Shown: positions 43,025-54,718 of the stretch, piece by piece
Layout of the letters: each line of letters begins with the position of its first letter
How positions within the stretch are numbered: position 1 is the stretch's first letter
Origin: Lineus longissimus
Lineage: Eukaryota; Nemertea; Pilidiophora; Heteronemertea; Lineidae
DNA length: 64,000 nt
Direction of reading: 5' to 3'
Assembly: GCF_910592395.1 (NCBI RefSeq)
Contig: NC_088326.1
Coordinates: 7,693,001 to 7,757,000, forward strand
Notes under the pieces: model-generated
Database searches by the model: none
The model's input: only the letters and a program-made list of their open reading frames with translations
What the model was told of the DNA's origin: nothing
Translations under genes and position numbers: made by a program

Positions 43025-43074
43025 ATGGAGTCACCTGCAGTAGGAAGGCAAACTATAAGACTGCCAGCAAACAG
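43025..43074 (+). CDS. Possible first coding exon of a host gene
   Basis: ATG in a good context (ACAATGG) opens MESPAVGRQTIRLPANR and meets CAG/GTAAGG, a strong donor, at 43074/43075. No following exon is recognised, and it lies opposite to and near the signal-peptide exon at 44231. A short frame plus one donor can arise by chance. Confidence 0.2.
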
Positions 43075-43747
43075 GTAAGGATACTAGTCTGAGCGTTTTA
43101 GCAAATCTTTATTGAGTGTGATAATATAATCGCAGCACATGGCACATGGTGTATATACAGGAGGACAAGGACCATACTTCCAATATTCGATGATGGGCCT
43201 TAACATTAATTAAATTGATGAGAACGATCTACCAAAACAACCTCATCGTTGGAAAAATGAATCGTTTCCTAATCAACTAGAAACTGTGCTTCAAAATCAC
43301 AAAACTATTAAATAGATAACAGTTACAATAAATTAGAAAAAAATTGATAGACATGATACTGGATTTCTAAACATGTGAACATCTAACCACAAAAAACGAG
43401 ACGTTTTGTATTTTATCATGTTTTTTTCTCGTTTTTTACCCGCGAAAGCGAAATTAAACCTGCTATAAAACTAGTTGTCGGTCAAAATTGATAAGAAATG
43501 AATATCGCATTAAATGAAATATATTCATGTGATACCCTTAAATGGTCTATTAGGCACCGACAACATACTAAACTGCCAACCACAAAAATATGTGATGATG
43601 TGGAGTAGAAAAGCGCTTTTCGAAAATTATTCTCAAAACTGTTGAAAAGCGAAAGGCGAAACATATCGCTTTTCCAATAAATGTTATCTTTGACATCATA
43701 TCTAAATACTTTTATAGACATCAGTGACTTTGAAGCAGGCGTTTGCT

Positions 43748-43903
43748 TTAAAACGGAATGTTTGTAACGGCCATGCTCAGCTGATCGAATAATTGTTCAA
43801 AGTCCAGTTGTGCGGAATTGGCTTGGGTGTACCACGTGACCCGAGAGAACGCTGTCCCAACACGCGTCTCCAAAACGGGCGGCGGCTTTGATATTGAAGC
43901 CAT
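43748..43903 (-). CDS. Possible small host frame downstream of the signal-peptide exon
   Basis: A 51-codon frame starting MASISKPPPVLETRVGTAFS and ending in TAA lies 330 bases downstream of the signal-peptide exon on the same strand. An ACTAG acceptor just upstream would join it, but in the phase set by that exon a different frame is read, so the pairing is uncertain. No family recognised. Confidence 0.2.
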   Translation of the reverse strand: MASISKPPPVLETRVGTAFSRVTWYTQANSAQLDFEQLFDQLSMAVTNIPF

Positions 43904-44230
43904 ACGTTCCCTAGTTGCCCGACTCTTTATTTGAAAGACTCTGTATATATGTAATAGAAAGGGCGGCTGATCTATGGAACAGCCTCCTTACTATTGTTTG
44001 GGGTTGAGAGATTAGGCTCTCGCTTCGGTCGGGAAAAATGGACGATCGTGAAGGAAGATGAAAGAAAATCCGAATCATGATCAAGGGCTCTAGAAACGTA
44101 GTATACAAAATAATATTGTGATGCGTCAGGAATCGTACGAATTATCGCTCATTATAGACCAAACTCATTCGTTACCTGATTAGACTTTGTGATGGTACCG
44201 TGACAACATTTTAAAAATGGAAGCACTCAC

Positions 44231-44278
44231 CTGAGTCGAATAAGCGCAGCAGATCAATGCAATGATAGCAACCTTCAT
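44231..44278 (-). CDS. Host signal-peptide exon (16 codons)
   Basis: ATG at 44278 opens MKVAIIALICCAYSTQ, a compact hydrophobic signal sequence with small residues near its end, as found in the first exons of secreted proteins. It ends exactly at CAG/GTGAGT (donor GT at 44230-44229), phase 0. Nothing here resembles a transposon. The mature protein would lie to the left; I cannot identify the next exon with confidence. The BEL element at 44459 begins about 180 bases upstream of the ATG and so sits in the promoter or 5' UTR of this gene. Confidence 0.45.
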
Positions 44279-44458
44279 GATGATGTTCGTCCTCGGGCCA
44301 ATTTCAATTGCAAATGATTTCGTTTTTAAACGGTGTGTTGATTCTGGTGGAGCTGAGAGAAATCACCTCATGGTCCTAATCTGCACCACGTGTAGTGTTC
44401 CTGTGGGAAACTTTAAATATGTTTCAAATGTTATCAATAGATTGGGAGATAAACAAGG

Positions 44459-44953
44459 TGTTCCGATCCGTTCCAAATACGGGCGACTCGTTCAGAAGCC
44501 GCGACGATTCGTCCATGATCAATACACCGCGCGGCGGTATGTCCGAAACTAAGTACGCATGCGCACTCGCTATGAGTATTATGACGTCATCTACGGACAT
44601 TATATGTGACGTCATCCGTGACGCGAAGTTTGTGTTTATTGTTGGCCGCGGATTGCGCGTTTCTTTATTGTTTAGACGTTACGACGTTTTGACGTCGCAA
44701 CAAGAAACTTCACTTGAACAACATGGCGAATCTTTAACGCAAGAACATCCTGCGCCGCCTAACCGCATTATACCGCATTTTCCCGCTTAATTATAAAGCT
44801 AGCACGCGAGGCCTTTACGTGAGTAATGTGTAATGTGTAATGTGTAATGTGTATATAATGTCAATTAAATGATTTGTGAATTGTATTCTTTTTTTTTCTA
44901 TATCCGCCACGTATAGTTGTTTTTTTGTCCTCCGCCGGCTACGGGCTGCGACA
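44459..44953 (+). repeat. BEL2 5' LTR (495 bp)
   Basis: TGTTCCG...GCGACA. It contains paired CRE sites and a TAATGTG tandem array (about 44824-44850). Confidence 0.9.
44557..44614 (+). promoter_or_regulatory. CRE/ATF and NRF1-like sites in BEL2 LTR
   Basis: Perfect TGACGTCA palindromes lie at 44582-44589 and 44607-44614, 25 bases apart, with CGCATGCGCA (NRF1-like) at about 44557. All recur in the second LTR. A promoter role is inferred. Confidence 0.45.
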
Positions 44954-44969
44954 TGGTCTCTCCGACCGG
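44954..44969 (+). promoter_or_regulatory. BEL2 primer-binding site
   Basis: TGGTCTCTCCGACCGG immediately follows the LTR; identical to the BEL1 site. Confidence 0.7.
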
Positions 44970-45718
44970 ATACATATTGGTATCGGTATAGTTTGGTAAA
45001 TTGATTGAAAAGTGGCTAATTGCGAGCCTCTTGGACCAGTGGCAGATATAGATGAATTTGAATAGATAAAAGATTCATGTTCAAAGAAACTTGGTCACCT
45101 TACGTTGTCATTGTCGTCAGGATTGTTGTCACAAATAGGGTGTGTCAGTGAAGACCAAAAATTGCAGCATTAGTGTGTTAAAACAAGTACATATTAAAGA
45201 GTTGTACGAACTATAGTCATACCATGCGTACAGTGTGAATGGTACCTGTATGTCCATGCGTAAAGTTAGCTGAAATTGAATTGTGATTGGATACTAATCA
45301 ATTGTAGTAGGCCTAAACGTTCATGTTGATTCAGTAATATTACCACTGCATTTTATAGAGTAAGATATAGGGTCATAATAGTAGTCAATTGGACTTTTAT
45401 TTATGAAGACGCTATATTTTGAGAGCATGCAGTGAACGTCAAGTTTTCATAATTGTCGATACATGTGCGGTATTGTGTTATAATTCTCGAAATAGTGAAC
45501 TACCGTCATTCCTTCAAAAGAGACTTGTGTGCCTATATTTGAATATATATGGGATTGACTGAGTGACATTTAGTGAATTGCCGTTGAATAACATTGAGTC
45601 AAGTTATTTGCAGGAAGTGACATTTATTAAGTGAAAGGAGAATCATCTGATGATAAATCTTCATTTGATTTGAGAACTGACAGTTTTAGTATACTAGAAT
45701 CTGAGTAAAACACATAGC

Positions 45719-47380
45719 ATGGGTGAAACCTACGATGGTGAAAGTCAGAGTGGATCAGCGCCACCTGCTTCTTTGATGAGGAGATACGAGAGGATATTTC
45801 GTCTTGATTTTGAGCAAATCAAAGAGGATGTCCTGAAGCTCACATTGGGAACAGGAAACGTCGTAGTTGTAGAATCTAGACTGCAGGAATTACGACAACT
45901 CAAGAAAGAATACTTCAAGGTCAGAAGTGACATTTTAGATATATTGTCAGAAGAAGAGGTAGAGGATGAGTGTCAGAACATAAGCATGTTTCACCGGGAA
46001 TTTAGGCGTGTTGATGATAAAGCGACGAGCTATATAAAAGAAGTTGAAGCAGAAGTTTCACGGTCAAGTTCCTGATCCGATCAGAGTGTACACCACTTAA
46101 CAAGCAGAAGCAGGAATGCAGGGGCAATAAAGCTGCCAAAATTGGATTTGCCTACGTTTAATGGAGATATACTGCAGTTTACAGCGTTTTGAGACTTGTT
46201 CACTTGTGCAGTGCATGCAAATGAGGGATTATCTGGTGTACAGAAGTTTGCTTATTTGAGATCATCCTTGAAAGGAGCTGCTCTAAAATCTATAGAGGGA
46301 TTTGAAGTGACAGAAGTCAACTATCAACATGCAGTAAAGGTACTCTGTCAAAGACTTGGTCGCAAACGTCAGATCGTCTCATCACTGGTGAAGTCCATTG
46401 TCACAGCAACCTGTAAGGATTCTGAGAAAGCTACGTCATTGCGCGAACTCCACGACTTGCTACAGAATAGGGTGCGTGCCTTGGAAGCCATGGGATTTGA
46501 CTCAACAGATGAAAATGTTCGAATGCTGGTAATTCCGCTGCTTGAAATGAAGATGAGTCCAGAGCTTACAGAGAAATGGGAGTTACACACAGCAGATATT
46601 GATGATGTTGATATCACAGTCAATTCAATCTTCCAGTTCCTACATAACCAGGTTTTGTCTAAGGAAGCAAGGGAGAGGACTTCAGGAGCATCAGCTGGGA
46701 ACAAGCCAGTTGATAAACAGCATGGACTGGGGAAACAGTCGAGGTATAACCAGGGTTATCATACGGGTAACAAGAGCAAAGAATTCACAGCATCAGCACT
46801 TCTTGGCGGCACAAGGAGCATCAGTTGCGGGTTTTGCACTAGAAGCGGACATGAGGCTTGGGACTGTAAAGAAGCCAAGAAGAAGTCAGTCAACGAACGT
46901 TGGGATTTAGCAAAGCGGAACAAGCTTTGTTACAACTGCCTGAGAGTAATGAATTTCAACCATTCAGTTAAATCCTGCAATTCGCCGACTTGCCCCATTG
47001 ACGGATGTGGAAGAAAACATCATCGTCTACTTCATAATAAATCTCAGGAATGCGACAAGAAGAACGTGACCATCAGTGGATTTGTTGCGGCAGGTCCATC
47101 CAAAACTACTGAGGTGTTGTTACAGACTGCACAGACAACTGTGATTACCAGGGATGGATCAAGAGTTCCAGTCCGAGTGTTGCTAGACCCTGGTAGCCAA
47201 AGATCATATGTTAGAAAACGGATTGTCGACTTTTTGGGGATTACTGGTCCAAATGAACTCTTGAGCATTGCAACCCTAGGAGGACAGACTAGTAAAACGA
47301 AAAGTATGCCGAGAATCAAGCTGTCAATTGCAGATATTCAAGTTGAAGTCCTGGCCATCGAAGAGATTTGTGCAAAACTG
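45719..47380 (+). pseudogene. BEL2 Gag and start of Pol (protease)
   Basis: ATG at 45719 opens an acidic helical N-terminus (RRYERIFRLDFEQIKEDVLK). In-frame TGA codons at about 46074 and 46187 interrupt it, but the same frame continues: LPKLDLPTFNGDILQFTAF (capsid entry), LRSSLKGAALKSIEGFEV, zinc knuckles CGFCTRSGHEAWDC and CYNCLRVMNFNHSVKSC, and the CGRKHHRLLH motif. The protease active site reads VLLDPGSQRSYV, with Pro where DTG/DSG is normal. At codon AKL the Harbinger transposon begins and the frame is carried on at 57706. Confidence 0.85.
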
Positions 47381-47514
47381 GGCCCGGTTTCTCAAAGAAT
47401 CTTAAGTATTTGTCTTAAGTCATAATATTTTGACTAAGCCAAGACAAAAACTTAAGTACGAATCTCAAAGCATCTCAAGACGAACTTAGCTAAGTTTTCC
47501 CAAAATGACTTAAG
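47381..47514 (+). repeat. Left end of Harbinger: TIR plus CTTAAG subterminal repeats
   Basis: After the TIR, CTTAAG occurs at 47401, 47414, 47451 and 47509, with near-matches between. These are candidate binding sites for the transposase or Myb protein. Confidence 0.7.
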
Positions 47515-48119
47515 TCAGGTGAAACGTGCTGAGCCGGCCGTTTCAGCCAGCCTCCGATAGTTCCACTAAGACTTCGGGAGTTTCCGTGAGATTACGAATA
47601 TTCCCGAGTACGTTTCCAAGGAACTCTTCAGCTGGTCGGCAATGAAGGAGGTCGGATTGTGAATGCCACATCGCGACCACGTGGGAAATGGGCATGGCGG
47701 GAGAGGCACATTGATCTTCGTTTCTGATGCTCGGCGGTGCGGATGATAATGACCCATAATGATGAAATTTTCCAAGGAATTACTAGTATTTTGTAACTAT
47801 GGTGCTCTCATTATTGAAACTTACCACTGAATGTACATGTATATAGCCGATAAGACAATAAATGCGCCACACCCACACCCCCTCTTACAATCAAGCGCTA
47901 TTAGTATTTACTCCTTTGCTGTCCAAATCCCCTGGGCCCAAGCGGCCCAAGTATATCAATTACGTTCCGAAAGGAGCCCATCACATTATAAGGACGAAGA
48001 TGAAGATTAAGGATGTACGGAAATACGGGCGGCGACTACCGACGGTTAGAACGCACTTGGTACCATATCATTACTGTTGTGTATGTAGGCTAGGCCAAGC
48101 AACATTACGCCCGAGAAAA

Positions 48120-51100
48120 ATGGAGGTAAACATGGAAGTGCATGAAGTCAAGCGGGTTAGAGCAACAAATTGGTCATCCCAGGAGGAGGCAATGCTAATG
48201 GAGGCTGTTCGCCTACGTGAGAGGCACTGCATTGGACGTTTCAGTGGGATAGGGGACATTGGGACGGGCTGCGTGTCAAAGGCTTCCAAGAGGGCCGCCT
48301 GGGAGGCCGTTGCCGAGGATGTGAGGTGTGTTCTTCAAGTTCAATCGTTCCCTGTTGTCTGCTTTAGTGATCTCGTCGACACACGGCTGGTTGACCAATA
48401 AATCAATAAGTTATTCATGCCTGGCATAGTACAAATAATATGTAAAGAGCAATCTCTAGTGAACTCACACAACTGTCCTTCTGACATATATAGCCAGTAC
48501 ATTGGGGGATGAGTTCCCCAAACCCCCTCCCCCGTTCTCTGAAAGTGACAGGTTTTAGTCAGAACATTGGGGGGAAGCCCCCCCCATTGGACTCTAAAAA
48601 TAGAATTCCTTGGAGACGCTGAACAATAAGGCCCCATAAAGAAATAGTCCCCGCCCCGGTAGCTGTCTCATATCTGCGGACAGAAGCAGCTCTTTGTGGT
48701 GAAATAATAATTGAATTTTCCACCTGCTAGCCTAGATATTTGTGTATGTTTCTTCACCAGTTAGTTAATAACGAATTTTTGTAGCTTATAATTATAACTC
48801 ACACAACGTAGTGAGTGTAATGGTTACGTGTGTGTATAAAGTGAACAAAATTCATATATCCATCATGTCCATCGAATCTGAAAAAAATTGTGCAGACCCA
48901 TGACAGTTCCGGTTCCGGTACAGTTTGTTGCATTCCATACGGGCCGCGCTTGCCGATCCTGCTTTCACGACGCACCGCAACCACAGTTACCATGATTCCC
49001 GTTGTTGGCGCAATTATTTCATGACGTCATGAGCCATTGACCAATCACGCAAGTAGATTTATTCACACCGGCGCCACTGTCTTGAAGTGTATCTAAAACT
49101 CGTCTGCTAGAACATACAGGACAACAACGTCGGCGGAGACAGTTGTGACATTTCATTGCAGACGAAGTAAACGTCCTCTTCTTCTCGATTTACGTACTTT
49201 ATTCAAAAAGTCAGTTTTAACACTACTGCACAAATATAGAGTGGTCTTAAAGTTCCATTAGGATAGAGATTTGACGGACTGATTTGGAAATTCATTCCAA
49301 CCATGCAACTGTTTCAGAAATGAGAAAAAGCTCCAGTGTGCATGATGTGTCTTGCCTCTGCATTTTTGTACTCAGACATGTCAGAGGGCTTTCAACTTTC
49401 ATATCATTGAAGAAATAATTCATTCCAATCTACAAGTATATCAATCACATCATTTATTTAAAAATCGTCTGCTAGGACATACAGGACAACGTCGGTGGAG
49501 ACAGTTGTGACATTTCAATTTTCATTGCATAGAGATTTGACGGACTGATTTGGAAATTCATTCCAGCCATGCAACTGTTTCAGAAATGAGAAAAAGCTCC
49601 TGGGTGTCATGACATGCATTCAATTATTAACTCACCACAAAGAGCTGCTTCTGTCAGCAGATATGAGACAGCTACCGGGGCGGGGACTATTTCTTTATGA
49701 GGCCTTATTGTTCCGCGTCTCCAAGGAATTCTATTTTTAGAGTCCAATGGGGGGGGGGGGGTTGGGGGGGGGCCTTCCCCCCAATGTACTGACTAAAACC
49801 TGTCACTTTCAGAGAATGGGGGAGGGGGTTTGGGGGACTCATCCCCCAATGTACTGGCTATATATGTCAGAAGGACGGGGGTTTGGGGGGGGGGGGGGGC
49901 TCCCCCATGTCAAACAGTTGTGTGAGTTCACTAGAGATTGCTCTTTACATATTATTCTTAATTGTTTTAACGCGTTTTTTGGATTCGTTTGGCGCCAAAA
50001 TCAAGAATGGCAAATTTACGATCTTGACACTAGAGGCGCTGATGTCGTTCCGGAACGGTAGATGCTAAATCGGATAGCCAGGCGGTAGGGGAACTCCTGC
50101 ACCCTGACCACGTGACCTACATCAGGAATTCCTCTATTACTTCGCAGCTCCACGGTGAAGAAAATAAATACTGAATAAAGGCCTAGTCACTTTTTCACTT
50201 CGTCTGCAATGAAATGTCACAACTGTCTCCGCCAACGTTGTTGTCCTGTATGTTCTAGCAGACGATTTTTAGATACACTTCAAGACAGTGGCGCCGGTGT
50301 GAATAAATCTACTTGCGTGATTGGTCAATGGCTCATGACGTCATGAAATAATTGCGTCAACAACGGGAATCATGGTAACTGTGGTTGCGGTGCGTCGTGA
50401 AAGCAGGATCGGCAAGCGCGGCCCGTATGGAATGCAACAAACTGTACCGGAACCGGAACTGTCATGGGTCTGCACAAATTTTTTCAGATTCGATGGACAT
50501 GATGGATATATGAATTTTGTTTACACTTTATACACACACGTAACCATTACACTCACTACGTTGTGTGAGTTATTACAACTTGACTGGGGGTGATGTTCAC
50601 CGGGCAAACTTTGTGCTAAAAATTTTGTGCCCGTGGTGCACGGACTCAATGTTGTTGTGTCGTCTGCTTCACCATGCATGCATGCGATGCGATGCATGGT
50701 AGACACTCACAATCCGACTGAAAAACTTCCCTAAATGCACTCGCCTTACCCCGAAATTTGTGTGTCCCCAAAGTTCAAATTTCGCCACGCCTTAAACAGA
50801 CACGATACTGCCTATTTTTGCTGTGAAATCGAACAGAATCGCACATCATTTCCGAAAGAAAACAAAACATTAATTTTGAGATCGTTTGGAGGTGTGGTTG
50901 GGAGGTGTGACGATTTCAGCCAATAGAAGGAAATCAGGTCACCATTAGCATGTATTATGTAGATAAGCGTAGCTGCTGTGTGACTCAGCGTTTGGGGAAT
51001 CCCCCTATACTAATTGGTCACAGCCGTAGAAAAGATTTCAGATATGAAATAAGAACAATAATGAAATGGCCAGGGCCATTGTGCTCACCTCATGTGGAGG

Positions 51101-54100
51101 AAAGATGGATAAAGAGCATGGTATTGTGTCATGTAGTGTTAGGTTTGATGTAGGTCCAAGCAATTACAATTTCCCCAAAATGGCCAATTTACAGTACATT
51201 CGACCTCTGTGACCTTGAAAAGTAGGTCAAATCAAAGAAGACCCGGGTGACACATTGAATGGTTGTTAGAATTAGATGTACCTATGATATAAAATTGGTG
51301 CCAATCGGGCAAGTCATTACTAGGAATAATGGCACTTTGAAGAATTTAGGATTTGGCCCCCTCCCTGGAGGCCGAACGGCAAATCAGATCGCACCAAACT
51401 TCAGTACCTGAGATCACCTGACCAAGGGGTACATGGGTACTTAATTTGTGATCAATAATCATTGCAGTTAAGAAACGTGCCATAGTTACGGCCTGACGGC
51501 GAATTTACGCCATTTGACCTCTGTGACCTTGACAAGAAGGTCAAATTAAAAACCTGTGTGACATATACTGTATGGTGGTTAGATGTACCCATGATATCAA
51601 ATTGGTGGCAATCGGGCAAGAAGTTAAGGAATAATCACATTTTTAAGGTTTTTGGATTTTGCCCCCTGGTGGTCAAGTGGTGAATCATAATGGACCAAAC
51701 TTCGGTCCCTGAGATCACCTGACTAAGGGGTAAATGTGTACCAAATTTGGTATCAATAGTCATTGCAGTTTAGAAACGTGCCATCGTTACATCCTAACGG
51801 CCAATTTACACCATTTGACCTCTGTGACCTTGAAAAGGAGGTCAAATCAAAAACCCGGATGATATATGATGCACCTTTGCTAGAAGTACCTACCATATTT
51901 TTTTCAAAATTTCCCGACTACTATTAAGGGAGATATTGCATATTTTCACTTTTAACGTTTGGCCCCCTGGTGGCCAAACCATGAAACGAATCGGACCGAA
52001 ACTTGGTCTCCAAGGTGTCATTACATAAGGGTACATGTGTACCAAGTTTCAACTCAATAGCTCTAACAGTTACGAAACGTGCCCTGCTAACGGACGACGG
52101 ACGACGACGACGACGACGACGACGGACGACGGACGCCACGGTATGGGATAAGCTCACCTCTGCTAAGAGGTGAGCTAAAAACATGAGTTTTGATAACAAT
52201 CAATCAATATAATGATAAAATAATATTTCTCTCACTGTAAAGTGTAAATATTAATACAGTTAAAGATTTATGACAAGTGCATCAATGCTTTAGACTAGAG
52301 TTGACAAGATCAATGACAATGCCATCATCATATCAGTTTATCAACATTTTAGAAATGGGGACTATTTAGGCAGGAGCAAAGTGCCAAAACGTTTAAATTG
52401 GTCATCTTGATCTTAAGTACAGTACCTCTCTATTATTCAGGGCACCCTTAGGACTGGCAAGTGCTGTCCTTACTTGAGAGGTGCCTGATTAAAAAGGTCA
52501 AATGTAATGGAAACAACCACTTTGTGAACAAAACTAGTGTCCTTGATGGAGAGGTTATCCTCAATAGAGAGGTGTCCACTAAGGGAGGTGTCCACTGTAG
52601 TTCAAACTGGGTCATGTTTAATATATATGAATATATTCGGCGTACAAGCATGATCGAAGATTTCGATGTACTTCGAGATGTGAGAGACTCGACTAATTTA
52701 AACTTCATCTTGCCCACCTTGCTGTCTACAGAGTCCCTTTAAAATGAAAATATGAACACAAGAAGAACAGTCCAGTGGCTGATACAAGATAATATCAAAG
52801 TGATATAGGAACTGAAGGTTTGCTAAGTAGGCCTACTACGGTTATAATCATCAAATAAGGCATCATGGCCCAGGTATTGCAATTTAGTACTGCAATATTG
52901 ATATTTTTAAAATGTCAATGGCAATGCACTTTTTGTTGTGTGATGTTACTTTTAGCATCATTCTTCCATCTTAGTTCAAATTTGAACTTGAACTGTTTCG
53001 AAATATCATTTTACGTACAGCGCTGCAGGAGTAGTGGTGCGCACAAGTGCAGAATGTGAAAAAAAGTACAAGAATATAAAGCATGGAGGTAAGTCATTTT
53101 ACCATTCTCACAAAAAATGATTATGTATCAGAAGTCAAGAGTTCAGTTCACGCAGCTGTAGGGTTAGGACTTCAGTAGAAAGCACCAACATTTTGCAAAA
53201 AGTCAGATAAGGCCCTGTTCCAATACCAGTAAAGAGAGAGGTAAAAGTGAAGGCCTACTAACCATGCTAACTATCAATACCACATGAAAACATTTTGACA
53301 ATAATAGAATCCTTATCAAGGCCTGCATGTAGGCATACCCTTACGAAAATACTTGCATTTATGTAATTGGTCATTTAGTTTATCTATTAGTTTGCAAAAT
53401 ATCTTAGGAATGTAGGATGTTGATATGATTAAAATGATCAGGACTGTATTGCATTTAATAGCTGAAATAAATAAGTTGTTTTCATTCATTTTCAGCACGG
53501 GCAAAAATGGACGAAATGCGTCATCCAGCCACTGGTGGTGGGGGACGTCAACCACCACCAACTGATGCTGAAGAGGCCTACTACACCATGAGAGAAGGTG
53601 ATCCGAGCATCAAGGGCCTTATTAGTGGGTTCGACTCTGAGATAGGTACATGCATGTATTAGTTGATCATTTTAGATTGATATAACATAGCAACTTTTGA
53701 CAGTTTTAATCATTGCAAAACTAATGTCATGTATTGATGTTGAACCATATTTCTACACATCTTTAACTACTTTCAGCATGGACAGCAGTGACGCAAGATG
53801 AACACAAGAATGTTGTGTTTGACTTCCGACTACCATTACAATCAGCTGATGCTGAGACTTCTGCAGGAGGAATTGCAGCTGTTCTTCCTAGCTCTACTAT
53901 AACTAGTATGTCCTCCAAGCCTTCAGCAGCCCTAGGAAGTGCCCCTCTTGAACCAAGGTCCACATGCAAGAGGGTAGCAGGATCAGCCAGCTGCCCCAGC
54001 ACTAACATTGACAAGAACATGAACAAGGCAGAACTTGCCAATCTGCTTAAAGCCTCGGTCAAGCCACCAAAGCCGAAAAGATCTAAGGAAGACCTTGAAA

Positions 54101-54237
54101 ATCTTTCCTACGAGGTCATGCAAGAGGAGAAGTTGGCAGCACAGCAGCAACAAAAGTTGATTGACTGTCAGATAGCTCTTGTTGGCCTTAAAACTGATTA
54201 CATCAAGCTAAAAATGGCTAAACTGCATAAGGATTAA
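48120..54237 (+). CDS. Harbinger Myb/SANT-like accessory protein, 4 exons, 294 aa
   Basis: Exons: 48120-48325, 53021-53088, 53496-53645, 53777-54237 (206+68+150+461 = 885 bases, in frame, TAA-free until the final stop). All junctions are GT-AG. Exon 1 carries the trihelix/SANT start (NWSSQEEAMLMEAVRLRE, then VSKASKRAAWEAVAEDV). Exon 2 adds RTSAECEKKYKNIKHG, the helix-3 signature of the Myb/SANT-like (MSANTD/NAIF1-type) family. Exon 3 is the GGGGRQPPPTDAEE linker. Exon 4 ends in a coiled coil (EEKLAAQQQQKLIDCQIALV). In known Harbinger systems such a protein binds the transposon ends and helps bring the transposase into the nucleus. The frame upstream of 48120 stays open, but ATG at 48120 fits the domain start. 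Confidence 0.85.
48430..50572. repeat. Interleaved inverted repeats a-b-a'-b'
   Basis: Arm a (48430-48712) is inverted at a' (49623-49958), sharing AGAGCAATCTCTAGTGAACT and GTAGCTGTCTCATATCTG. Arm b (48788-49170) is inverted at b' (50206-50572), sharing CATGACGTCATGAGCCATTG-type sequence and TACGGGCCGCGCTTGCCGAT. The order a-b-a'-b' is interlocked, not nested. A direct repeat (49108-49335 with 49468-49600, sharing GACAGTTGTGACATTTCA and GATTTGACGGACTGATTTGG) lies between. G-runs at 49749-49780 and 49876-49900 fall in a'. Confidence 0.8.
51062..52182 (+). repeat. Complete dispersed repeat with palindromic 5' end and 3' hairpin
   Basis: It begins with the palindrome ATGGCC-AG-GGCCAT then TGTGCTCACCT. 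It contains three modules of about 300-314 bp (TGACCTCTGTGACCTTGA at 51201, 51515 and 51815, each followed by an AAATCA step and GGCCCCCTGG). A (GACGAC)n tract follows at about 52090-52128, and the hairpin AGCTCACCTC-TGCTAA-GAGGTGAGCT (52151-52176) precedes AAAAA. Fragments of the family lie at 5122, 9425 and 19855. A 3' hairpin followed by CTAA recalls Helitron ends, but no Rep/helicase is present, so the class is open. Confidence 0.75.
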
Positions 54238-54269
54238 ATCTGCAGTCAATCAAGTTTTCATGCCCCTAA

Positions 54270-54410
54270 GGCAGACGTTACATAGAGCTTCACGCTTCAC
54301 TCCTCACGCCTCATGCTTTACGGTTCACCCGTGAACCGAAGAATTAACAAGGTATTTCAATGAGCCATGTTAGTTAGGCCCTCATTTTTCCCATCTATGT
54401 AACGTCTGCC
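54270..54410. mobile_element. 141-bp Harbinger-type MITE with TAA target duplication
   Basis: Perfect 17-bp inverted ends GGCAGACGTTACATAGA, flanked by TAA on both sides (54267-54269 and 54411-54413). The inside has CTTCACGC/CCTCACGC phrases and the hairpin GGTTCACCCGTGAACC. It lies in the short space between the two Harbinger genes. Confidence 0.85.
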
Positions 54411-54485
54411 TAAGCGACCAACTTCTACTTTTGTCCTCCATCTTCACCTGATTATAGTAACTAGGAAAAACTGACTATGACTATG

Positions 54486-54718
54486 GGCCCAGTTGCTCAA
54501 TCAGTGTTAGGTTAACACCAACGTTAGCGCTAATGCTGGCTTTAAAATCTCACTAATGTAAGACTAGAGTTATCAATTAAAATGGTATTACATGTATATT
54601 AAGGATTACTGTTAAAATTTCCAAGTCGATGATATTCAACTGCTACATAAGTGAGATTTTAAATCAAGCATTAGCACTTAAGTTGTTGTTAACCTAATGC
54701 TGACTGTGCAACCGGGCC
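54486..54718. mobile_element. 233-bp MITE with GGCCCRGTTGC inverted ends
   Basis: Imperfect inverted repeats of about 75 bases from each end (GGCCCAGTTGCTCAATCAGT and partner), meeting at TTTAAAATCTCACTWATGTA. Flanks are ATG and CTG, the same pair seen around the large Harbinger. Probably mobilised by a Harbinger-type transposase. Confidence 0.75.

Larger units (their letters stand above)
48326..53020 (+). other. First intron of the Myb/SANT gene (4.7 kb)
   Basis: Starts GTGTGT and ends TTTACGTACAG. It hosts interleaved inverted repeats (48430-50572) and a complete dispersed repeat (51062-52182). No exon-like frames with family motifs are seen; 52461-52742 frames on both strands are unsupported. 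Confidence 0.7.

Noticed and set aside
47862-48119. Open codons upstream of the Myb/SANT start, giving a longer N-terminus
   Set aside because: The extra 86 residues have no domain character and the SANT domain begins just after the ATG at 48120; extension cannot be excluded without transcripts.
52461-52742. 93-codon plus and 89-codon minus frames in the Myb intron
   Set aside because: Overlapping frames on both strands with no motif, lying inside a well-supported intron.
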